A stretch of DNA of 64,000 nucleotides from Parelaphostrongylus tenuis (Eukaryota; Nematoda; Chromadorea; Rhabditida; Metastrongylidae), in contig JAHQIW010005573.1 of the NCBI GenBank assembly GCA_019055375.1, positions 62,001 to 126,000 on the forward strand, in the 5' to 3' direction. Positions 22,691-36,300 of the stretch are shown piece by piece (within the stretch, counting starts at the first letter, position 1; every line of letters starts with the position of its first letter). Position numbers and translations under genes: made by a program. The notes under the pieces are model-generated. The model had not been told where the DNA came from. It did no database searches and saw nothing but the letters and a program-made list of their open reading frames with translations.

Positions 22691-23260
22691 TCTATAAAGA
22701 CGATAATTTATTTTTGATCAATTTTTGTGCTGACCATTCGTTTCTCTCCATCGTTGATCTCGTTGAGCAACTTCACTGCTCCTTTGGTGTTCCTCGAAAA
22801 AGATAATAATGTCGTCAGCAAAAGAAAAATTCGATTAGAATTTTCATAATTTTGCATGTCGTCGTCGTTTCAGTCGGATGACTCCATTATCCACTGCGAT
22901 GTAGCAATATACACCTTCAGCAATGAAGCGTCGTCTTTCCAGTTTCCCTCTTGCTATAAATAGTATTAGATCGATGAACAAGCTGTAATACTGCGCAGTT
23001 ACGATAATAGACGGCTGACTTTTACTGTAGGACTACTACTTCGGTCTATGATCTCTGCCAGAATTGGATACGTCTCTGTGTTGGCAGACGTTTTGTTATA
23101 GTCGACAATGGTCAGCACAACAGAGAATCTGCGACTTAGGACATGGTTGTGATGTGGTCTATGCCGCAAAATCTCTGTTAGAATCTAGCGTAGTTGAATG
23201 ACTTTTATGCAGTTTATTCAAAGCCCTTGATATGCGTAATAGGATGACTACTTCGAAACT
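22690..23260 (-). pseudogene. RTE-like non-LTR retrotransposon remnant (RT)
   Basis: Minus-strand frames, with several shifts and stops, keep RT landmarks in the right order: GIDHITTMS (the variable-copy of the fingers motif), VDYNKT (the VDYNKAFD-type box), then FADDIIIF (catalytic FADD box) followed by KLLNEIND. The order and wording fit the RTE clade of LINEs. No endonuclease domain and no defined ends were found. It is clearly inactive. Confidence 0.65.
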
Positions 23261-24190
23261 GTAGAATACATTGAATAATCGAATTGGGAAAAAGGAAGAG
23301 TAGTTTCTGAGGCTTTTTGCTCACACCTTTTGAGATAGATGACCAAACACTAGCTTCTCTTCTAGTCTAAGAATTTCTCCTTTTAACGGCAAAATGTAGT
23401 ATATGTTGATTTTAAGAATAACATGAAATCCCTTCTCAAAAAATGTCGCCCGTTATATTTCTTTGCACTGGACCTTGTCTTTTTTCATCAGTTCAGTGGT
23501 AACTCGACTTAAGACACGTTCTTGGAATTCTTTCAGTATTTTTTTATGCCTTTACAAACGCAAGCTTTAAGAGTGGGAAGTAGTGATCTTCTGCTCAAAA
23601 TTTAATTATGTGCTCTTTTAAATCTAGTGTAAGAGATTCAAACTTTATTTTTTTGCTCCTTCAGCAAAATTCGAGAATGAAATTGGTTTTTTATTTAACT
23701 TTCGGTAAGATTTAGGACACCAGGTGAGTGATTATTATTGTACAAAAGGCGAAATTTTTCCAAGCTTTAATCTGTCTCATATACAAATAAATGATTTTTC
23801 AATGCTATTGGAAATTATCAGCCACACCGATGTAGTAATATAGTGCACTACATTAGAAGATTTTATAAAACTATTGAGAAAAGCCTTTGGAAAAAGGAAA
23901 CAAAAAGAAGAGACCATGACAGAATTTACAACACAATCGTTGAAAAAAAAAACGACTCCTATCCGAGTTTTTAACCTTCATAAGCTGGTGTTTTTGAAGT
24001 GTTAAAGGTTCTTGGTGCCACAGCATTTGGTTGCTTACGAAATCCCAGCATTTGAAATACTTCAAGTTGAATGGTCCTATTCAAAAGAAGATATACGAAT
24101 GCCGGGAATCCTAAATCGATGAAGACAATGTTTTTGATTTGAGACCGAAAATGTAAAATCTTCCGATCTCATTCTAAAAATTGTTATGAA
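23261..24190. other. Downstream flank of the Srt locus, no recognised feature
   Basis: AT-rich DNA 3' of the Srt stop codon (minus strand). Nothing recognisable. Confidence 0.4.
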
Positions 24191-24432
24191 TCATGAAGGA
24201 AAATGGAATAGGTGCACGCAATTACCGTGACCGAGTTGCCAGCCCATGTGACCGATCAAGACGAAGTGAGGTGAGGTTTTGAAGAATTGCATGTAGACGT
24301 AAATCAATGAAGCCACAAGATTCGCCATACAAATTAACGATGATTGAATAAAAAACTACAAAAGGAAGTTTGGAAGTAAACAACTATCAACAATTTTCAA
24401 TATAATTTTTAATCGCGTATATGGCTTTCGGC

Positions 24433-24788
24433 GTACCAACCTCGCTAAGGCCATAAGCATTCTTAAGAATTATATTGAATATTTAATGGGGGGTCTCAAA
24501 AGCAGTCGATGTTATGAATCAGCTTATATCTACCAGCCGCGATCCATCGAATGAAAATTGGTGACAGCACAGCGTCATTGTACATTGTGCTGGCACCACA
24601 AACACGTGCCCTCCTTGCCGCAACGCTGGGCTAAATCTGGGCGTGGGCCACTGACCAGGAGAGGGAGACCTCGTAAGCACGCTTGTATGTGCTGCTGGCA
24701 TACCAACCTCGCCAAGACTTCAAACATTCTCAGAAATTATATTAAATGCTTAATGCGAGGTTTTTAGAACAGTCGATGTTATGTATCA
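24433..24788. repeat. Direct repeat pair in last intron of the Srt locus
   Basis: A segment of about 90 bp starting ccaacctcgc, through cagtcgatgttatg, occurs at 24433-24523 and again at about 24698-24788, giving a period near 265 bp. The spacer around 24555-24700 is noticeably more GC-rich than its surroundings. No coding function seen. Confidence 0.6.
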
Positions 24789-27422
24789 ACAATTTTGTTG
24801 AACAATGCAGAATGTGATACCAAAAAAAATGTTCTGTATTTTCTGTAGGTTTTTGCGCTCACAATTGGTCACATTCGTTTCCACGCATTTTCAAGTCCTT
24901 ATTCGAAAAATTCGAAAAAACCTAATGCGGAATGGCTATAGTAAGGTTAATAGTAATTCGTTCTGGAATTCTTTTGAATTATTCTTCCCTTGTTTACTCG
25001 ATTCACATGGATCGCCTATTGATAAATTTTTCTTCACGAGTCCCCTTGTCCAGCATTCCTGTTGAATTAAAATTATTTTGAAAAAGCCACACTCACCGAT
25101 TTTTGGGCCCATGTCAGTCCGTCGCTGATTTGCATATTACGCAAGAGTTCTTTAGAGTACACTACGTAGAGCAGGGTAGTTACCACAACAACGAGAAGGT
25201 TGTTAGCTGTATGTGGATAGTTGTAGTACTGAAAAAACGGAACCGACCCTGTGAGAATCTACATACAGCTCTTATTTTTACTTATATTCATGCTCTCGTC
25301 CTTAAAGATATTTTTTAAAGTTTCGTCAAATTAGTCCAGCTTCCGCTAAACGTGATATATCTTAGTGAATAAGTTACATATTATTCTTTGTCTTACCTCT
25401 TTCCAATATTACAAATTTTGCTTCTCAATAGAATCAAAAAAGTAAAAAAAGCATCCGAACCAAGTTCCTGATCATCTGTTTTGTTGAATTTTTTCTTCAT
25501 TTTTTGCCAAAATGGCAACGGTTTTTCCAATATTTGCTCTTAAACAATAATCTTTCTACATACTTTTGAAATGTCACTGTGTGGTGCAAAAGTTGTGAAA
25601 AACCATGCCATATGATCTGAATTGAATAGTATAGGTGGCGTGAAGAGTATGAAGTATAAGCAGTAGAAGAATGGAATCAAAAGGACCAGATACGTTCGAT
25701 GGCGTCCGAAAAACTGAAAGAATATGAACATTATGAATAAATAAAAAACCTTTCCAAAGGACGCATGTTACTTTAAGAATCACGTTGATCATTGTGATTG
25801 TTTGCACAATAAGGAAGCAGCACTGAAAAGCCAGTTGAGAAAAAAAAACTCAGTACCTAAAAAGTTTAACACCTGCGGAGCCCTTTTAAGGTATTACACC
25901 CTGGTTCCAAGCCTTGTGTCGTCTGAGATTTCCCAAAAAGATTTGTGTATAGTACTATCACTTTCCTACGTTATGCAGATAGATATCAAAAAAGGTAAAG
26001 GGTCATAATGAAACTTTTGACGCTGATCAATCCCTTAGAATGCTTTGTGCTTTCCTCATCATCACGATGAGGATAAGTGCATATATGGCTCAGATGAGCT
26101 TGCCATAGCATCAAATTAGTGTTTTTGTTCTCGCGGACAAGTCTTTTGTCATTTTGTCGATCTTGTAGGAGCGAGAATGTGTGTTTAGCCTAGGGCGCGA
26201 GATCAAACGAGGTCTGTGGGAGACCACCTCCAACTATTGCTTTACATGATCCCACAAAACTGAAGAAATCATATTGGTCTACAATCCTAGCATTGGTGTG
26301 GCTGTTAAATTTTGATAATAAAAAACCTTTTGCTTCAAATCCTCATATGACAGGTCGAAAAGACGGTTGATGGCCAACAGAAAGCAGTTCATGCATGCGG
26401 GCACACCATAAGCCTGCAAAATGTAAAAAATCGGGTGAGCCTCTCTGCTTTTATCTGAAGCTTTTCTATCTCTAATGTCAACTGAAATTAGGGAAGCGTA
26501 TTTGATATGACGTGAAACTAAATTTTTTCCAACTGCTGCATGTGAGATATCTGTGAAGGTTATAGCTGTATGGTTAGTAACGTAATCCATTGCAAAGAAA
26601 GGTGCTGTTTCGATTCCATCCCAGAAACTCTCTCCTGCAACTCATGCGTGGTCGCTATTGTTCGGTAATCTGGGATTGCGAAAGAATTGGGCTCAACATG
26701 CATTCTACTTTATTCATTACGATGAGGAAATCCCCACGCTGTAATAAAAACATTCGCCAAGTGTTCGAACACCTTGAAATGATTAATACAGACATGCTGG
26801 TCGAATGCAAGGAGTGATGTAGTTGTGACGGACTCAGTAAAATGAAAAAGCGAAAATAGATGTAATTAAGCGGCTGCGAACGAAGTTCATAGTTCAAACT
26901 CAACTGCCCCAATGTGACTCTTGAGCTTTTCCCTCTCTTCTCTAACTCGATATAGAGAGAAACTTGATAAACAGCACTGTAGCAGCATACGTAGTCCACA
27001 AGTCCTACACTGCTACTTTATGAGCAGTTTATCTTTGAAGAGTTCTTTTCAGGTTTGAGATCTCCCACTCCTTTTTATTTACTTGGCGCTGGGCAAAAAG
27101 TTTCAGAGAATTTTCTGAAAGATTTGTTTTTTGAGCACAAACTGACAGCAGAAACAACGATAAATATTCTCCAAAGTAAAGACCAAAATTGACCATAACT
27201 TTCTACCGTCGCTCTGCAAGACTCCAGATCTTCTCGATACACTATTTCGGCTCCTTTGAATCGACAAACTCTCGATATGCTTCTTCAACTTCATTGAATG
27301 ATTTAGATCTACGGCCAAGCAAAAAGCGTTGCATTGAACAGAAGAGGCCCTAATCGGGAAAAGCTCATGCAGATCTTAGAAAGGCTTCTTGTAGGCAAAG
27401 TCAATTCGGTACAGCTTGTTGA

Positions 27423-27700
27423 CTAAGGTTCTCTGAAACCATCAAGCTCTTCAGCCAATTCACGCTTGCTTGATGAAGGTTCAGTATCCACCTCGGCTCG
27501 AATGTCACTTCCATCCAAAACTAATAGCCAGTCAGAACAAGACATGCCTTCGAGATCAAAATTGTCCTCCATACATCGTTCAATCCATGTGCCTACAGTC
27601 GATTTTGTTGCCCTAGCAGTACCATCCTTATTAAGCTCATCGACGCCTTTACGAATCTTTAAATCTTTCTCCAACGATACCTGATCAACACCCGCAAATC
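27423..27700 (-). other. Unrecognised open frame in intron 4 of the Srt locus
   Basis: A minus-strand frame from about 27700 to a stop at 27423 encodes some 90 residues of protein-like, acidic composition (DGTARATKSTVGTWIERC, DWLLVLDGSDIRAEVDTEPS). It has no Met context or splice pattern that I can support, and I recognise no family. It may be an exon of a nested or decayed gene or part of an unrecognised element. Base composition is less AT-rich than around it. Confidence 0.3.
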
Positions 27701-28732
27701 ATACCGTTCAATGAGCTTTTCGGAGCTGGAAATAATGAACTAGATTACTATATAAAAAACTATAAATGAAAAACGACACAGATGTTAAAAAATGGAACTT
27801 CCAGAAATTTCCCAAAACTTTTTACTCAGCTTAATATTTCACAACGCGTCTTCACGTTGCTGAACGGATGCTAGCAGTATTTACATTTTATTCCTTTCTT
27901 TGCACCCACAATCCGTAAAGGGTCTCAAACTAGCTTGCTTGCTGCTTGGAGGTTGTCATCTTTTTGATGAATGTCATCGAATACTGATCAGGTCGATTAT
28001 CACGGAACTCTGGGATACCCATGCTATAGCGCTCCCACTTCGGTTGCAGAGGAAGCGCTATTCCCACGCAAATTTGGCACCAATCTTTCAACTTCGGAAT
28101 GACGAGAGGCTCGGCAAAATTAAAGGCAGGATCGATCCATCATTTGATAAGCTTTTCCTCTGCGCTGCCGCATCCTTTTGCCTTCAACATCTTATATTAC
28201 TTTGTTCTGTATTCATGTGATTTGTCCTTACGAATTATCAAACAGTAACCCACCCAGACCCATGGAACCGGCAATAAAGATTAGTTTCGGAGAGTAACAG
28301 TAGTTAGCTCCAATAATCCAGAGATAGCCAGTCAACAGCGAATTCACCATAAGAGCCGCCATATCGTTCACACCTTAAAAATTTACTGAGAATCTTTTGA
28401 ACGGAGTAATACAGCAACGATCTGGTGTAGGTAAGAGGCAATCAAAAAGATGATAATGTTAAGAGGACGCAGTTCATGTCATCAGTAACCCTACCGGGAC
28501 ATCTCACCTCAACGATACCTCGTTTGTTTAAACTACGAATTCGTTTATGCAAAAATCCTTCAAGAAAATTTCGCTTTTAAGAAAATGTACTTGTCATGAG
28601 GGCCCTTGAAGTAAATTTTTTCTGTCTTGTAAGGGATTTCGGTGTTGCTCTAATATTGGTACTGACGATGTCATGTAATGACTTCACCCACGTCCAACAA
28701 AAAACCTTTATTATACCTTTCCTTCCAGTACT

Positions 28733-28795
28733 TTATTAAGACCACGCTCAAATTCAATAGATCCTTTCATTATTATTTAAGCCTTTATTTTTTTC
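28733..28795 (-). repeat. HR1 terminal fragment
   Basis: Only the end of an HR1 unit: ttaagaccacgctcaaattc followed by the cattattatttaagcc phrase seen at the other HR1 copies. Confidence 0.5.
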
Positions 28796-30340
28796 AAAAA
28801 TCATAGTCAATTATTATTGTTATTATTATCTCACAGAATAATTAATTCTCATTAAGATCTTAATTTTTATTAAAGCAATTTTAGGAAGATATCGCGAGCT
28901 TTTTGAATTTTAAGCGGATTTGTGGAAAGCAAATTCTTTTAAAAGTGGTTAGAGCTCAAAATTATGGGATCCACTTCTTTCATTTTGTACACGTTCGACG
29001 GCCTATATATATATCCCTTGAAGTGCTGCTCCGCTGCTTAGATCCTTTTTTGATTCTTGAATCTCTAGAAACATTTGTAAAAACCTGGGAGCAGTCTTGA
29101 AATAGTGAGTTTTTTGACGATTGTCAGTATATTTGTCGTTTACCCAAAGTCCGCAAAAAAATTTCGTGTTCATCTTTTTCAGAAGTCTTCCTTTTTTTAG
29201 ACTTTCTTAATGGCAATTTTACTAAAATGTAAAAATTTTTAGGTTTACTAAAATCACAGCTAAAAATACGGAGACCCGTTTTGTAAATGGAAGCATCGCT
29301 CCGTCACGATATCTATAGATCTGTCCTGTTACTCGTCAAGCTATTCGAGAGATACGACCGTTACGAGAAAAAGCAAAAGGAAATAACCGATGATGCTAGC
29401 ATGGCAGAATCACATTGTAGCTTAAGAGAATAATCAGATTTATTTCCCTTTAAAAAAATCGGTAGATTCTAACCGTTGGAGATTGATGCCCGCGGAGCAA
29501 ATTGCGCAGCGGTGCTCATTTTCGCTTCTTGAATAAGGTTGTTTCCCAGTTTGCGAAAATTTTTGGAATTTGCGCATTAATTTGATATAACACAATTTTC
29601 TCTAATCGCTCTACTCTTCTGGTTCAACACATATGTGCGGCGTATAGAAGAAGACGCTGGTCTACTACGCAATTATACTGAATTTGACAATCAAGCAGTT
29701 GTATTACATTGTGCATGTGATAACTGAATAAACATCTTTTTGATCCTTTCCTAGTTTTCTACAAGACCGAAGAGTGATCATATTGAATCGAAATCAGAAA
29801 ACAATGAATAACTTGTCAAAAATGATGATGCATGTTGTATGCGATGACATTCATCGGTAACTCTCATCATAACTAAGTTCGCATAAGTCATTCGTCTATC
29901 CCCACTTGTTCATAGTTGGAGTCGAAAGGCTTGGAACATTGACATTATGCAAACACTTGATGAGAAATATGTATCTCCGAAGAAGTATTCGTATTTTTCC
30001 TTTACCCGCATCCATATCCAAGAGAACACATTTTTTGTTCGTTCTGCACATTTTAGTAACCATTCGGTAGCTCAATTCTTAAGATTTTGCTGAATAATTT
30101 CTATTTTTCGAATACTTCTTATATTATATTGTAGAAGTGAAAATGAAATTTTATCTCACTTTGAAGCATCTTTCGCTGGACAGGCTTTTTTGAAACTTTC
30201 AATAACCATTTGATACCATAAATCTTGTCGATTTCAATTATATGCGTGCTTTTGAAAAGAAGTTTAGTGCGCTCTTACAGCGAAACGAACATTGAGTTTC
30301 GTCTTCTGCACTGTGTCAGTCACGCAGCGCAATTTACACG
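28796..30340. other. Intronic DNA of the Srt locus, no recognised feature
   Basis: Very AT-rich; no homology to other parts of the window noted. Confidence 0.4.
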
Positions 30341-31700
30341 TGCGTGCTATGAGCACCGAGTGCAAAACGCAATTTCCCTCTAGCTGGAAACATAATAATA
30401 AGTCTTTCTCAAAATTCAAACATATCATTGAAATCGTTAGGATTTACGCTATCGAATGCTCGTGAGAGAATCTTAGAGAAAAGCCGTGCCCAGCGGAAAG
30501 TATTTAAATGCGCAACACATTTTTATTCTTGCTGCTACTGTTCGTTAAGAAACTTTTCTCTATAAGGCAAGCACGCTATCGAAATCATTGGGATTTATGC
30601 TATCAAATGGTTATTGAAAGGGGGTGGCTTGTTGCCCATGTTGCAAAACCCGTGCACATAGTTGTGCAAGAAATGCAAGCCCGCATGTGAGATGACAGCT
30701 TAATTTCAGTGTTACAGCGCGATGAAAAAGCTGTTTCAGGAAAACCATAAACGCAGCTAAATTAGTCGAAATTTTTGCTATCGAACAATTAGTGATTTTT
30801 TAAGGAAAATCGTACTCAGCAGTATATGATTTGAGCTGAAATAAAATTTTCTTTTTACTGTTACGGCGTAATGTGAAGGTTTTTCAAAAAACAAAATACA
30901 CTCTTCAAATTCTCGAAATTCAAGCTATCGAATGACTACCTCTTAGTATGCCTGGAAAGAGCAAATAATTGCTTTTTTTATAATATGGGTGCTGATAGAG
31001 GAAGTACCATGTTCTCCGCAATGATGAACTCGCGCTCTTCATACACTTACTCCGGCTATAGTTACCTCTATTAGAGGTGATTAGTGCTAAAAGATACTCT
31101 TTCAAGCTACGTTCTCGTAAGATAGCCGCAACAATTACAGAATGCTGGCTGAACGTTTGCTTATTTTCTACGAGGACGTGGTACTGCCGCTGAAAAGTAA
31201 GGGATTGCAAGACAACTATTCGCTTTTTATATTAGAAAAACCCTTCTAAAAGGTTCATTCGCGATAATCATTCTCTAAATAACAATGAGATACCTCTGAC
31301 TTATGAAGTTCACCTAAAGTTACCAGTACCTATGTACTGTACTAGTACTGGTAACTATGACGCCCACGCGGCGAGGTGACATTTTAGGAGTGAACTATAA
31401 TCTTCTTTTCGCGCTTATAGTGTACTAAGATCCAATATTCTGTAGATTTGGGATCTCAAATGACTAATAAGATTTTGGTAAAGAACCAGATCGAAGTTCC
31501 ACTAGATCGAATGAAACAAATTAAGTGTGAAACATAATTCCTTTCTCGTTGCTACATGTAACAAAGTTTTTTCTCAGAAATCATACATATCGTTGAAATA
31601 GCAAGGACTCAAGATTTCATATGATTAATAAATGTATGAGAGAAAACTTTTGTGTAGTGTGAAAGACCTTCATACAGTCGTGTGTATCAGTTCGACCGTT
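30340..31700. repeat. F2-related dispersed repeat, tandem-like units
   Basis: Repeated phrases gctatcgaatg, cgaaatcgttaggatt and acagcg(a)aatgaaaa recur about every 150-170 bp (near 30440, 30590, 30760, 30910 and 31600). The segment at 31000-31200 matches 55290-55420 next to the large F2 palindrome. No open frame of note. Confidence 0.55.
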
Positions 31701-33011
31701 TACTTATGAAAGTCCGCTCAAAAAAGGAATGCGGAATTATACGCGGTCATCTACGGATGTAATCACTGTATCGTGAATATTTAATTTCAACCAATTATAG
31801 AAGATTTTGTGGGCTCAACTTCGATGTTTTGCATCATACCTTTCATTTCTATCTCATAAAAAAGTACCATTTTTTCCTTCTATATTATTGTCACTTCTAA
31901 AATATAAATAGCTATGTTCCATATAAAACATTACCTAAGGCGATCATGATTTTATAGCAGGACAGACGACGATGCTGTTTTCGTATCATCACGCTCAACA
32001 CAATGAGATAGACGAGCTGAAATCATTAAAATCATGAATTGAGTCGTAAGAATAGATACGATGTAGATTATACAATTTGGTGAAGTGAACTTCGTTAAAA
32101 GTAATATCTATGAAGTCGATAGAGTTCGCTCTTGTTCCGTTTTGCATGGTCAAGCTTCACTCAGTGCGATAAACCTTACGTCTTTCGATTTGATTGCTTA
32201 CTATGCAGCTTTCGTCGAGAGAAGCCGTCTTATTTTATGTGCGCGTGTACGTAGATATTTATTCATGCTTACAAATTTTTATGGAGAGTGGTGGAGTAGA
32301 ACTCCTGTCCTCACGGCAAAGTCGTATTTAGAGACGTGTTCATTTCATCAACAGCCGTCCTAGTAGGTCAAAGAAATTGTGTCCGTTTAAGTCCTATGAC
32401 AATTCTTCAACCGCAAAGAGATGCTAAATTGAATTCATCCACACCTCAATGTGGATCTAGATCCTCTTGAACGAGACAAATCAAACGTGTGAACTATGTA
32501 GCCTGAATGAATGTTATGTGCATCGGTCATAATTTTAATTGTTGTAATTGAGATTGTTCTGGGACTTCGCCAGTGAATGTTCAGCATCTCCAACGTTCCA
32601 ATGAATTTGATCCTTATATGAACTGATTTTGAAGATCTGAAAGTGCCGACAAGTAAATGCGGAACTTTCGTTAATATATGGCGCGTTGGAGGGTTCTTTG
32701 CTGAGTTGAAATGCTTCTTTTCTGCTTTCTGTATAAATTTTACTTCAAACATACTTTGTGATGCAGAGTGATGTGCAAAATTTTTGCGTCAGGTGGGACT
32801 ACAATCCATATATCACCCTGTCCGGACGCGTACTCGAACCGTTGCAATACCGACGCCTGTTTTGACATCACACTTTCAACGCTACAACGCATCTATTTGT
32901 CAGCAACTAACCGTCAGCGGTATGGCGAGAGTGGTCGGTATTGACTATGAACACGGTAACGTTGACAGATATTGCGCATTAGATGATCAAGCAGAATTCC
33001 CTTTATTCAAC

Positions 33012-33240
33012 CGCTTCTAGTGGTGTTATGATGTTTCAATAGAGTAGAGGGAGAGTGGTGTTAAAACAAGTGTCGGTGAAGCAACGGTTCCAGCAAACGC
33101 ACCCGTATGGCGTGAAATCAAATTCAATTTTCAGTTCGAAGGAAGAATCGAGTTCCAGCTGACCAAAAGTATTGCATGTCACTCTACATCACTGGGTATA
33201 TTGAAACATCATATCACCGCTGGAAGCGACGAAGTAAAAA
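33012..33240. repeat. Short inverted repeat
   Basis: ctagtggtgttatgatgttt at about 33018 is mirrored by aaacatcatatcaccgctgg near 33204-33223. Spacer about 130 bp. Intronic. Confidence 0.6.
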
Positions 33241-33259
33241 GGACTTTCAACGATGTATC

Positions 33260-33590
33260 TAAACCTACTGAATGACTTGTTTACATATGACAGATGGCAT
33301 CTGTAGTTGGAGATTTATTCATCTTTACTTCTTCTCCATAACTTTATTGTTTCCCGTGAGCCATATCCTTCTAATCTTTTGTCAGCACTTATATCCTACT
33401 TAGCTCTCCTCTGAGCTTATCAATTAATTTTTCCTCTTCACTAATATCTTTCCAAGGATTAATGGTGTCGTAGCTTGAACAAGAACTATATCAGATTTCT
33501 CTATTAATGCGTTTCATCATTTCATTGCAATTGAAAACCTTGATTATCCATATCAACAGTGAACAATTGTTGCGAGAAAACATTTTGCCG
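33260..33590. repeat. Diverged duplicate of 20480-20760
   Basis: See that entry. This copy lies in intron 2 of the Srt locus. Confidence 0.6.
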
Positions 33591-34599
33591 CCATTCTTTT
33601 TTCCTAAATGATAGCGCAGCCGAGGAAAAAGTCGACCAGAACTTTTATGCAATGGGTGTCGCTAATTTTGTCGAAAATTAAGCATAAAGGCGCTCTATCT
33701 TTCACACCAAAGATTTTTAATAACCGAAGAGCAATTGGACAGCATACTGAAACTTTCGAGATGCTTATATGGCCGCGGGCGCGGTTGAGAGGTGATTCAT
33801 ACAGAAATATCCATTTCGCAATCGTATTTATCTATCTAATTGAACTTTATCTGTGGTTGTTGACATGCCCAATTGACTGATCATTTTGAAAAGCTTCTAA
33901 ATAACTCTGAACACAAAGTCAAGTAATACACCAGTGAAAATTGTTCCAGCTTCACTTCTTCAGCATAAATTGCTTCTGCAAGATCCACCGAGTTTTTTGA
34001 AATTCAAAGTATAATTTCATGTGGTTTCTATAGCCTCCTTACTTGGCAAGTCAAGGGAAAGTGATGGACTGAGTTGGCTGTTCATCTAATCAAAAAAATT
34101 AAGCTTAGCAATGTAAGAACATTATCTTTTCCATGATTTTAATGACATTATTTACGAGTAAGGCAAAAAAATCCAGAATAACTTTTTTGTCGATTACCTC
34201 ATTACTGTTAATTATTGTGCTGATGGAACATTCTACTGGATAAGAGAGGAATAGTGGAATGAAATGTTTGAAAATTTCAAATACTGAGTTAATAAGCTAT
34301 GATAGGCCCTTCATAGAATGACTACAGACTACGGCGACCACTAAGCCAGTAGGCGATATACTCCGCCCAGAAACCATAGACGGATCATCAAATTATCCGG
34401 TAGTGAACGAAGAAACGACCCGTTTCGTTGTGCATGAATTTTTCAAAAGATGGTTAGCATCAGTCGAAAGCTTAAATCTTGGAGAGAGTGCAGTATGCGC
34501 TTGTTTTTTGAGCAGGCCTTTTTATAGCCGTGTAACAATTCTAAATAAAATCATGTCTTCTACCCAATCGCGCCTTTTATTTTTACTCCGCGTTTAACT

Positions 34600-36300
34600 C
34601 GCTGGGAAAACTACAAGCATATGACGGTGTAAAAGAAATTTTGTAGTATTACAGTCAAGGGATTTTACCTAAAGCTAGTTTCAAAGCGGAGCCAAACTCT
34701 ATATTCAATAACACAAATCGCACTACACATGTGAGTGGCGCCAGCGCGATCGATAGGTTAGTATCAATATACAAACGACATCCCACGCCTTAGTCAAAAG
34801 CAATGCTCTGCGTATGTGAAACTCATCTTATTTTATTTTTTTTATTTTTCCTGCACTGCAATGAAACGGTCTTTTTAGAAAATAAGCAGAACATTAAAAT
34901 CGTCAAAACTTACTCTATCGAATGGCTGCTTACGATTCAAGGAAAGCGCTCTGTCCTACGAGAAATACATGTTTGGGTGTATTTGTGTGTGTATGTGTGT
35001 TTGTGTGTGTGTGGCAATCTTCCAAGATTTGAGCTTTCGTGGTTACTAACACTCTCATGAAGAGTTCTTGTCCAGTGAAAGGTATTGTTTCCCTATTCCC
35101 TACAAGGTAATCAAACTAAACCGCATAGACATCACTTAAGTCAGACTTCAGACTGCTCTGATTTTGCAAGAACAAAGCCAAAAAACAAATATTGTGGTTT
35201 GCCGTAAACGTATTGTAAGATTTTGATGCGGTAGGAACAATCTTCAGTGCAATGTTGGTAGGATTGGCTGCCACCAACTTGTACAAATTCCTTGGTTTAG
35301 TAGGCGTTTGCTTTGCATCTTTTGGTTATCTGTAATTCTGTTATACTCACATTTTTTCACAAGTAGTTGTCGATCGGTGATATTTGGATTGAGGCTTACC
35401 ACTTCACAACAATTATACTTTTATTTCGGTACTTTTCCGCTATCGGAAAATTTTTTTTCAAAACCACTTATTTCGCTGTACAATGGTTGTCCACCAGATT
35501 TCCAGTAATCATTCGTAAACAAATCTCAGAGCTTTCAAAAATGCCTTTTTTCAAAAACCTTATAGCGCTACGGCACACGAAATAGTGTTGTGTCAGACAC
35601 ACGTCACGCATTATAGCGCCCATTTTCGTTGTATGTTCCAAAATTCTTCTGTTTTGTAAAAAATCAAGGTTTTTCGTATTGGGATTATATGAAACACTTT
35701 TTCTAACTTTCTGTGGGCGCAGGCTTTCCCACTCTGCATCACGTGGCATAATATACCTGCTAGAATACTTAAGCCAAGTGGCCTGAGCCTAAGTACAAAA
35801 GATATGATCATGTAGAATCTTGAAGTATTAGAGTCATATGTTTTATCCAAAGTTTTTCCTAAGGCGGTGAAAAGATCCTAAATTAATTTTATAAGATGGC
35901 GTGCCAAATGTGAATATGTAGAGGAAAGTCCGGCACGATCGATCGATTGCATATCGATACAACAGCCACTCACGCTGACAAGCAATACACGGCATATGCA
36001 AAATCTAGTTTTTCCTTGAGGTTTGAGGGTTTTTTCACAGAACAAGCACAGTGTTGGAGTCGCAAGGGTTTCCGCTATCCAATAATAACTAATAACCTAG
36101 GGGAAGTGCTCAGTCCAGTGAAAAATAGGCCAATATGTTGCGAGCGTCAATCAAACTCATTTTTATTTTTACTACAAAAGCGCGAGGCCTTTTGGAGTAC
36201 CAAGTATATTTTTAAGATCGCCTAGATTTGAAATTTTGAATGATTGCCAAAAGCTACGTAAAACTCTTTGTCCACCAAAAAGGGCCTTTTCAAATAATAT
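34600..36300. repeat. F2-related dispersed repeat
   Basis: Fragments resembling the F2 flank: tctatcgaatggctgctta near 34914, tccgctatccaataataact near 36070, and tttttactacaaaagcgcg near 36170. A (GT)n-like tract lies at 34975-35017. 35340-35410 matches 21355-21430. Confidence 0.45.

Noticed and set aside
35947..36225. 92-codon plus-strand frame
   Set aside because: Overlaps F2-type repeat sequence found elsewhere without an open frame.
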